From positions 1 to 10,578 of the forward strand of contig CAMQCZ010000034.1 in the NCBI GenBank assembly GCA_946999385.1: DNA of 10,578 nt, read 5' to 3'. Made by a program: the position numbers and the translations under genes. Under the pieces are notes generated by a model, which did no database searches, was not told the origin of the DNA, and worked only from the letters and a program-made list of their open reading frames with translations. This document shows positions 5,660 to 10,578 of the stretch, piece after piece (the stretch's first letter is position 1; every line of letters begins with the position of its first letter). Origin of the DNA: an uncultured Lachnoanaerobaculum sp. GTDB taxonomy: Bacteria; Bacillota; Clostridia; Lachnospirales; Lachnospiraceae.

Positions 5660-7046
5660 ACTTACCGCTTACATTTTCATAGCCAAAAGGTATACATCTC
5701 GAGCTTGCCTGTGTCAATTCCTTAATCCTATCCTCACAAGCTCTGTCGCCACACCATAGAGCCTTAATAAATCCCGGCTTATTTTCAACTATATTTATAA
5801 ATTCATCCAAGGTGTTTGCTTCATAGGTATGCTCATTTTTATGCTTTAATGCTTTTTCAAACATAGATTTTTGAATATCATCAAGCATACTTTGTACCTC
5901 TGTTACCGGATTATCCAAGGAGGCTATATGCTTTTCTCCTGTATCTCTTCTAACTAAAATACATTGATTATTTTCTATGTCCTTAGGACCGATTTCCAAT
6001 CTTAGTGGAACACCTTTCATTTCACATTCTGCAAATTTAAATCCCGGACTTTTATCGCTATCATCAATTTTAGTTCTTATTCCGGCATCCTTAAGCTTTG
6101 CTTCTATTAATTCAGCTTTTTCCAAAACACCTTCCTTATGCATAGCTATCGGAACTATCATAAGCTGTATAGGTGCTATTTTTGGCGGAAGCTTTAGCCC
6201 TCTATCATCTCCATGCACCATAATAATTGCTCCCAAGAGCCTTGTAGACACTCCCCAAGAGGTTTGATGAACATATTGCAGCTTATTTTCCTTGTCTGAA
6301 TATTGTATCCCAAAAGCTTTTGCAAAACCGTCTCCAAAATTATGACTTGTCCCTGATTGTAAAGCCTTTCCATCATGCATCAATGCCTCTATTGTAAATG
6401 TTTGCTCTGCACCTGCAAATTTTTCTTTTTCCGTCTTTTCTCCTTTTAGTACAGGTATAGCAAGAACTTCTTCTACAAAATCGGCATATAAATTCAACAT
6501 TTGTATAGTTCTTTGCTTTGCGGCTTCGGCATTTTCATGTGCGGTATGACCCTCTTGCCACAAAAATTCTCTCGAACGCAAAAAAGGTCTTGTGGTTTTT
6601 TCCCAACGAACTACTGAGCACCATTGATTAAGAAGCTGTGGTAAATCCCTATGTGATTTTATATTTTTTGAATAATAATCACAAAATAGTGTTTCTGATG
6701 TAGGTCTTACACATATCCTTTCCTGCAAAGGCTCCAAACCACCATGTGTTACCCATGCTACTTCCGGTGCAAAGCCTTCTACATGATCCTTTTCCATCTG
6801 TAATAAGCTTTCAGGTATAAAAAGTGGCATATAGCAATTTTGTACTCCACTTTCTTTAAATCTTTTATCAAGCTGTGCTTGAATATTTTCCCAAATTGCA
6901 TATCCTGCCGGCTTGATTACCATACAGCCTTTTACACTAGAATAATCAATAAGCTGTGCTTTTTTTACAACATCTGTATACCATTGTGCAAAATCCTCCT
7001 CCATAGAAGTGATTTCCTGCACCAATTTTTTATCCTCTGACATCAT
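5604..7046 (-). CDS. proS: Prolyl-tRNA synthetase, eukaryote/archaeal-like type
   Basis: This class II aminoacyl-tRNA synthetase activates proline with ATP and charges tRNA-Pro. At 480 aa it lacks the bacterial editing insertion and carries the C-terminal extension of the eukaryote/archaeal-type (ProS type 3) enzymes. Visible are the proline-recognition 'RPTSE' (114-118), motif 2 'RSREFLWQEGHTAH' (157-170), motif 3 'VHGDDRGLKLPP' (277-288) and an anticodon-binding domain from about 291. The zinc-like domain has cysteines at 432, 437, 451, 463, 465 and 466, and the chain ends in Tyr ('YWGRAY'). Two adjacent ATGs (7046 and 7043) follow GAGGTAGG; the second has better spacing, so the start is uncertain by one codon. 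The prs stop is 18 nt upstream and the downstream cca frame overlaps its end. Editing of Ala-tRNA-Pro would need a separate protein, which is not in this window. Confidence 0.96.
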   Translation of the reverse strand: MMSEDKKLVQEITSMEEDFAQWYTDVVKKAQLIDYSSVKGCMVIKPAGYAIWENIQAQLDKRFKESGVQNCYMPLFIPESLLQMEKDHVEGFAPEVAWVTHGGLEPLQERICVRPTSETLFCDYYSKNIKSHRDLPQLLNQWCSVVRWEKTTRPFLRSREFLWQEGHTAHENAEAAKQRTIQMLNLYADFVEEVLAIPVLKGEKTEKEKFAGAEQTFTIEALMHDGKALQSGTSHNFGDGFAKAFGIQYSDKENKLQYVHQTSWGVSTRLLGAIIMVHGDDRGLKLPPKIAPIQLMIVPIAMHKEGVLEKAELIEAKLKDAGIRTKIDDSDKSPGFKFAECEMKGVPLRLEIGPKDIENNQCILVRRDTGEKHIASLDNPVTEVQSMLDDIQKSMFEKALKHKNEHTYEANTLDEFINIVENKPGFIKALWCGDRACEDRIKELTQASSRCIPFGYENVSGKCVCCGKPAKKMVYWGRAY

Positions 7047-7064
7047 CCTACCTCAATTAATAAA

Positions 7065-8255
7065 TTATTTTTTACTATTTCTAAATTTCTCCAAAATTTT
7101 ATTTATCCTATCTGTTGGAGTCATAAATTCACTAATAGATACATCATGATTTAAATTATCTATTATAAGTGCAATATATTTGCTCATGTCAACGCTTATA
7201 TAATATGGTCTTTCTAATAATTCAGGGCTCTGATACACTACATTTGTTGTTAAAATAGCATCTATCAAACCCTTTTCATAATATTCATCAAAAGTTGCCA
7301 ATCCATTTGTAAAAAGTCCGAAGGTTGAACATATAAATACTCTTCTTGCCTTTCGTGATTTTAGTTCTTTTGCTATATCCTGAACACTTTCCCCTGACGA
7401 AATCATATCATCAATAATTATAAGATCCTTTCCTTCAACACTACTTCCCAAAAATTCATGTGCTATAATAGGATTTCTTCCATTTACGACCTTGGTATAG
7501 TCTCTTCTTTTATAGAACATACCAACATCTATGCCTAACATATTTGCAAAATATATGGCTCTTCCCATAGCACCCTCATCAGGACTTATAACCATCATAT
7601 GCTTAGCATCAACTTCCAAATCCGGAAAGTTTTTAAGCAAAGCTTTTGTGAATTGATATGTAGGCTGTATTGTTTCAAAGCCCTTTAAAGGAATAGCATT
7701 TTGTACTCTGGGATCATGAGCATCAAATGTAATTATATTATCTACTCCCATATTTACAAGCTCCTGAAGAGCAAGTGCACAGTCCATAGACTCTCTTTTT
7801 GTTCTTCTATGCTGTCTGCTTTCATATAAAAATGGCATAATAACATTTAATCTTCTGGCTTTTCCGGTAGTAGCCGCTATAATTCTTTTTAAATCCTGAT
7901 AATGATCGTCAGGAGACATACGATTAGTTTTTCCATATAATGAATAGGTCATACTATAATTACATACATCTACCATCAGATATAAGTCCATCCCTCTTAT
8001 TGATTCATCAAAGCTGCCTTTTGCTTCTCCGGAACCGAATCTATTTATTTTTGATTTAACTATATAAGAATCCTTTGCATATCCTGCAAATACCAAAGTG
8101 TTTGTATGCTCATTTTCACTTTCGCTCGCATTTTGATTTCTCCACTGTGATAAATAAGCATCCACTTTTTTGCTTAAATTTGTACAACTTGCTAATGGCA
8201 CCAAACCCAGGGGTCCTACAGGTATACTTTCAATTTTTCTAATAGCCTTTGACAT
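7065..8255 (-). CDS. prs: Ribose-phosphate pyrophosphokinase (PRPP synthetase), long clostridial form
   Basis: The enzyme makes 5-phosphoribosyl 1-diphosphate from ribose 5-phosphate and ATP, feeding purine, pyrimidine, NAD, histidine and tryptophan synthesis. From ATG 8255 it has 396 aa, well above the usual 310-320. Family elements are 'PFLYESRQHRRTKRES' (141-156, ATP-binding flexible-loop region), 'FDAHD' (177-181), 'SPDEGAMGRA' (224-233), 'KRR' (249-251) and the PRPP-binding 'IIIDDMISSGES' (279-290). The classical enzyme has D-M-I-D-T-G-G-T in the last motif, so this branch differs there. Extra length lies in the first 80 residues and in a Met/Tyr-rich segment before the ATP loop. ATG 8255 has GGAGG 5 nt upstream; an in-frame TTG at 8267 would put that site inside the gene. 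It lies 19 nt after the helicase-loader gene and 18 nt before proS. Confidence 0.93.
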   Translation of the reverse strand: MSKAIRKIESIPVGPLGLVPLASCTNLSKKVDAYLSQWRNQNASESENEHTNTLVFAGYAKDSYIVKSKINRFGSGEAKGSFDESIRGMDLYLMVDVCNYSMTYSLYGKTNRMSPDDHYQDLKRIIAATTGKARRLNVIMPFLYESRQHRRTKRESMDCALALQELVNMGVDNIITFDAHDPRVQNAIPLKGFETIQPTYQFTKALLKNFPDLEVDAKHMMVISPDEGAMGRAIYFANMLGIDVGMFYKRRDYTKVVNGRNPIIAHEFLGSSVEGKDLIIIDDMISSGESVQDIAKELKSRKARRVFICSTFGLFTNGLATFDEYYEKGLIDAILTTNVVYQSPELLERPYYISVDMSKYIALIIDNLNHDVSISEFMTPTDRINKILEKFRNSKK

Positions 8256-8274
8256 CTCTTCCTCCAATTTAATA

Positions 8275-9258
8275 TTAATTATTTTTTTCTTTTTTCTTTT
8301 CTCTTATATCATCACCATAAAGCTTTAATACTGTATATAAATTAAGTATTCTTGAGCTTACTCTTTCGGTATACATTTCTCTTATTGCTGCAGGTGATAA
8401 ATTTGTGGAAATAATAGTAGCTTTATTATTATCAAATCTTTCATTAAGTAAATTGAATATCTGCGTATTATTTGAATTTGATTCTGTTCCTAAATCATCT
8501 ATTATTAAAAGCTCACAGTTGTCTATATAATCATCCAAATAATCTTCACAATCTAAATTAAATCTTTTTATTCTTCTCTCATCGAGTATGTTAAATAGCT
8601 TTTCACTGCTTAAATATATGACACTATGATAAGACTCTATCAATTTTTTGGCTATACAATTACTAAGAAAGCTCTTACCTACCCCTGTATCTCCTATAAA
8701 TAATATATTATCCTTTTTCTTATCAAAATTTTTTACAAAATTTTCACATATGTCTTTTATTTTTTTATTATATTGCCTATGTGTAAGTCCATTTTTTGTT
8801 ATAGGCTTAGTATCATCAAAATAATCCAAGCTAAAATTTTTGAAATTTTCGTCGTTAAAAATATTTTTAAGATTTGAACTCTTATATAATTGCTCCAGTA
8901 ACTTTTTATTAAAGCAATTACATCTTTTATTTTCAATCATTCCGCTATCCTTGCAAAGTTTGCATTCAAATATTTCTTCCATATAATTATCCGGAAAACC
9001 ATATTCTTTTAATAAATCATTTTTTAACTTTTTTATCTCTTCAATACGCTTTCTAAAATCATCCAATGCCGATTTATCATATTTTGATTTTTCAAAATAT
9101 TCCAAAGCTAAAATAGACGGCTTTTCTTGTAATTCTTTGATTTGAGGTATTACCGCATAAACCCTTTCAAGTCTCCTATCCTGCTCCTTCCTATTTTTTT
9201 CCCTTATTCTTTCATACTCTCTCATTATAGCATTATATTGAGAATTACTAAATGCCAA
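8275..9258 (-). CDS. dnaC: DnaC/DnaI-like AAA+ replicative helicase loader
   Basis: This ATPase (327 aa) most likely loads the replicative DnaB-type helicase onto single-stranded DNA. The N-terminal 95 residues are rich in charged residues and probably coiled-coil. A Cys cluster (99, 102, 113, 115: CxxC then CxC) looks like a small zinc site. The AAA+ core has Walker A 'GDTGVGKS' (189-196), Walker B 'LLIIDDLG' (250-257), sensor 1 'ISTN' (283-286) and a likely arginine finger in 'RVSSR' (299-303). The start is a TTG (9258-9256) with AGGAGG 6 nt upstream; the N-terminus 'MAFSNSQYNAIMREYE' matches clostridial relatives. The DnaD-like gene lies 38 nt upstream, the normal partner arrangement for primosome proteins in Firmicutes. 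An IstB-type transposition ATPase is the main alternative, but the zinc cluster and neighbours argue against it. Confidence 0.9.
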   Translation of the reverse strand: MAFSNSQYNAIMREYERIREKNRKEQDRRLERVYAVIPQIKELQEKPSILALEYFEKSKYDKSALDDFRKRIEEIKKLKNDLLKEYGFPDNYMEEIFECKLCKDSGMIENKRCNCFNKKLLEQLYKSSNLKNIFNDENFKNFSLDYFDDTKPITKNGLTHRQYNKKIKDICENFVKNFDKKKDNILFIGDTGVGKSFLSNCIAKKLIESYHSVIYLSSEKLFNILDERRIKRFNLDCEDYLDDYIDNCELLIIDDLGTESNSNNTQIFNLLNERFDNNKATIISTNLSPAAIREMYTERVSSRILNLYTVLKLYGDDIREKKKEKNN

Positions 9259-9296
9259 AATATACCTCCTTAATAAATTTCTATTTATAAGTCAAG

Positions 9297-10292
9297 CTAT
9301 AAAATTCTATCATAAATTGATTGCTCGTCTATTTCCTTATCTCTTGGTATAAACATATTAAATTTATCATTATTTCTATAAATATTTTTATTTTTTGATT
9401 TATTTTTAATATTTTGTTTTTCATTTATAAGCTCAATATCCTCTAAGCTTTTCACATTATTTTTATACCATGTAGTAAGTATAGTATCTGCATATTGAAA
9501 GCTTGGTTTATTAGTATTTGCAATTGTTTTACTACAAGCCTTAACTACTATTTCATCTGAAAAAGCATATGTATTAAACCACTTTTTTATATATATTATT
9601 TCATCATCTATTAAATCTCTGCTATTTTTAATGCCCATAGCTTTTTTTATAAGTCCAACCCTTTTATTATAAATTTTTTTGAACTGCTTTGCCTTTTGAA
9701 CACTGTCTATACCCTCACTATGCCAAGCTATTGCCACCGTTTCTATATATCTCATACTCTTTATATTATTATTGGCGGCTTCTTCTATTATATATTCCAA
9801 CAACTCATAAGGCATTTTCAAAATATCATAAATATATGCAAGAGTTCTGGCGGCAGTCTGTGATAAAGTCTTATTTAAATATTTCTGATATACATACATC
9901 AGTGTCTTAAATTTTTCATCATCATTAAATTTTCTCATATCTATATTATTTTTTATATCGGATATATCCTCATCGGAATTTTTATCCTTTATATTTTGTA
10001 TATCTTCTTTATTTTCTTCAATATTCTCTTTTTGAGCTTCTTTAATATCATCTTCACAAATATTCAAAAGCTGCTTACTCTCATAAAATCTTAAAGCTCT
10101 AAGAACATCATTTTCAAGCATATTTAAATTATCAGCTATATCAGATAGATTGATATCCCTTATATTATTCTTCAAAATGTATAAATATACTTTAATATAT
10201 TCTCCATTAGTTCCTGATAAAAAATCATCAACAAATTTTTTAGGCACAACAAATACATCATTCAAATCCACTTTTTCAACTTTTATAAACAT
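9297..10292 (-). CDS. DnaD/DnaB-like replication initiation protein with two DDBH2 modules
   Basis: This is probably a primosomal protein that binds DNA and helps recruit the helicase and its loader. From ATG 10292 (331 aa) it has an N-terminal winged-helix-like domain (about 10-80), then an acidic Asn/Asp/Lys/Ile-rich linker (about 80-122). Two tandem DnaD/DnaB DDBH2-type modules follow (about 130-195 and 226-285), each ending in the YxxxIxxxW-type motif: 'YIETVAIAW' (182-190) and 'YADTILTTW' (267-275). The C-terminal tail is Lys/Asn-rich. ATG 10292 has GGAGAG 6 nt upstream; an in-frame TTG at 10304 would put that site inside the gene. It is the first gene of the operon, with a promoter 30 nt upstream and a DnaA-box-like cluster just beyond. 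One or two DDBH2 copies occur in different family members, so I give no gene symbol. Confidence 0.88.
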   Translation of the reverse strand: MFIKVEKVDLNDVFVVPKKFVDDFLSGTNGEYIKVYLYILKNNIRDINLSDIADNLNMLENDVLRALRFYESKQLLNICEDDIKEAQKENIEENKEDIQNIKDKNSDEDISDIKNNIDMRKFNDDEKFKTLMYVYQKYLNKTLSQTAARTLAYIYDILKMPYELLEYIIEEAANNNIKSMRYIETVAIAWHSEGIDSVQKAKQFKKIYNKRVGLIKKAMGIKNSRDLIDDEIIYIKKWFNTYAFSDEIVVKACSKTIANTNKPSFQYADTILTTWYKNNVKSLEDIELINEKQNIKNKSKNKNIYRNNDKFNMFIPRDKEIDEQSIYDRIL

Positions 10293-10322
10293 AGGTCTCT
10301 CCAAATTATTAAACTTATGTGT

Positions 10323-10351
10323 ACTATATCACAATTAAAAATAAATTTAAA
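10323..10351 (-). promoter_or_regulatory. Probable promoter of the dnaD-dnaC-prs-proS-cca operon
   Basis: On the minus strand TTTAAA (10351-10346) is followed after 17 bp by TATAGT (10328-10323), preceded by TG one base upstream to give an extended -10. A start near 10316 would leave a leader of about 24 nt that contains the GGAGAG site of the DnaD-like gene. It lies directly downstream of the murC terminator and of the DnaA-box-like cluster, which ends 18 bp before the -35 element. Confidence 0.55.
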
Positions 10352-10366
10352 TAGCACTATAAATGG

Positions 10367-10415
10367 AAAAATCCACAAGCTTATCAACATTAATACTGTT
10401 TATGCCTGTGGATTT
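10367..10415 (-). terminator. Hairpin terminator after murC
   Basis: On the minus strand the arms AAATCCACA (10415-10407) and TGTGGATTT (10377-10369) pair perfectly. The stem continues with GGC/GCT (one wobble), an internal loop, and AACA/TGTT around a 7-nt loop. Two more T follow, completing a run of five T. It starts 10 nt after the murC stop. The U-run is short and partly inside the stem, so termination may be incomplete. Confidence 0.6.
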
Positions 10416-10423
10416 GTGGATAA
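10369..10423 (-). promoter_or_regulatory. Cluster of four DnaA-box-like sites upstream of the helicase-loader operon
   Basis: Within 55 bp there are one perfect DnaA box, TTATCCACA on the minus strand at 10423-10415; one single-mismatch box, TTATCAACA on the plus strand at 10381-10389; and two identical AAATCCACA sites with two mismatches each, on the plus strand at 10369-10377 and the minus strand at 10415-10407. The two AAATCCACA copies are also the arms of the murC terminator, which explains part of the symmetry; the perfect box and TTATCAACA are not needed for the outer stem. The location just upstream of the promoter for DnaD- and DnaC-like genes makes DnaA control plausible but unproven. 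Confidence 0.45.
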
Positions 10424-10424
10424 C

Positions 10425-10578
10425 TTATTTGCCTAACAAGTCTTCTCCTACTTTTACTATATCCCCTGCCCCCATAGTTATGCACATATCTTGTGGACAA
10501 AGCTTTTCTAACAAAAATATTTCTATATCATTAAAATTATCTATATAATAAGCTTCCTTACCTTCACCTACAAGAATA
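10425..10578 (-). CDS. murC: UDP-N-acetylmuramate--L-alanine ligase, C-terminal end (truncated by window edge)
   Basis: Only the last 50 codons and the stop codon are in the window; the upstream part lies beyond 10578. MurC adds L-alanine to UDP-MurNAc with ATP hydrolysis, the first step of peptide stem synthesis in the cytoplasm. The identification rests on the C-terminal signature 'ITMGAGDIVKVGEDLL', which closes domain 3 in MurC proteins, preceded by a segment of the type 'LCPQDM' where relatives have a Gly-Asp pair. The related ligase Mpl ends with less similar sequence. No Met start of a separate small protein is needed to explain the frame. Its stop codon is one base from the perfect DnaA box, and a hairpin terminator follows. 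Confidence 0.82.
   Translation of the reverse strand, partial: ILVGEGKEAYYIDNFNDIEIFLLEKLCPQDMCITMGAGDIVKVGEDLLGK

Noticed and set aside
6194..6376. A 60-codon minus-strand frame inside proS.
   Set aside because: It is an alternative frame within well-conserved proS catalytic sequence, without a ribosome site or a protein-like pattern.
8275..9258. An IstB-type insertion-sequence ATPase instead of a helicase loader.
   Set aside because: There is no partner transposase and no terminal repeats. The Cys cluster and DnaD-like neighbour point to a chromosomal DnaC/DnaI-type loader.
10369..10423. A chromosomal origin of replication at the DnaA-box cluster.
   Set aside because: There are only four boxes, no dnaA or dnaN next to it, no clear long AT-only unwinding tract with repeated trinucleotides, and genes on both sides run in the same direction. 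A regulatory site fits better.
1..10578. A previously undescribed defence, mobile or biosynthetic system.
   Set aside because: Every coding frame with real support belongs to a known housekeeping family. There are no direct-repeat arrays, transposase genes, integration-site repeats or blocks of unusual composition that I can see.

Overview
The window is AT-rich chromosomal DNA from a Firmicute, most likely class Clostridia and close to Lachnospiraceae. I base this on the low-GC codon use, strong GGAGG-type ribosome binding sites, a eukaryote/archaeal-type prolyl-tRNA synthetase ending in a Cys-rich zinc domain, the long (about 396 aa) clostridial form of PRPP synthetase, a DnaD/DnaC-type helicase-loading gene pair, and a DUF1385 (YqhQ-like) - prmC - prfA cluster. 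Every gene I can support lies on the minus strand, so transcription runs from high to low coordinates. No plus-strand gene is credible.

Layout in the direction of transcription. (1) 10578-10425: the 3' end of murC (peptidoglycan synthesis), ended by a hairpin terminator whose arms contain DnaA-box-like 9-mers. (2) 10292-4391: a tight operon with its own extended -10 promoter, encoding a DnaD-like replication protein, a DnaC/DnaI-like AAA+ helicase loader, PRPP synthetase, prolyl-tRNA synthetase and a CCA-adding tRNA nucleotidyltransferase. Gaps are 38, 19 and 18 nt, then a proS/cca junction that overlaps or nearly so. (3) 4390-4088: a 303-nt gene-free stretch with a strong-looking extended -10 promoter, an intrinsic-terminator-like hairpin and further foldable sequence. 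I read it as the leader of rpmE, possibly an attenuator. (4) 4087-3884: rpmE (ribosomal protein bL31), followed by a terminator. (5) 3800-285: a DUF1385 membrane protein, prmC (release factor methyltransferase), prfA (its substrate RF1) and maf, with junctions of 1, 11 and 0 nt. (6) 262-1: the 5' end of a branched-chain aminotransferase gene, possibly with its own promoter at the end of maf.

Functionally this is core housekeeping: helicase loading, nucleotide precursor supply, tRNA maturation and charging, a ribosomal protein, translation termination and nucleotide-pool sanitation. I see no defence system, mobile element, CRISPR, tRNA or rRNA, and nothing that looks like a wholly new system. 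The points worth a second look are regulatory: the DnaA-box cluster upstream of the helicase-loader operon, the promoter/terminator/hairpin arrangement in front of rpmE, and a cca gene without an AUG start. Several start codons assigned here differ from the longest possible ORF because a clear ribosome binding site sits just before an internal ATG.
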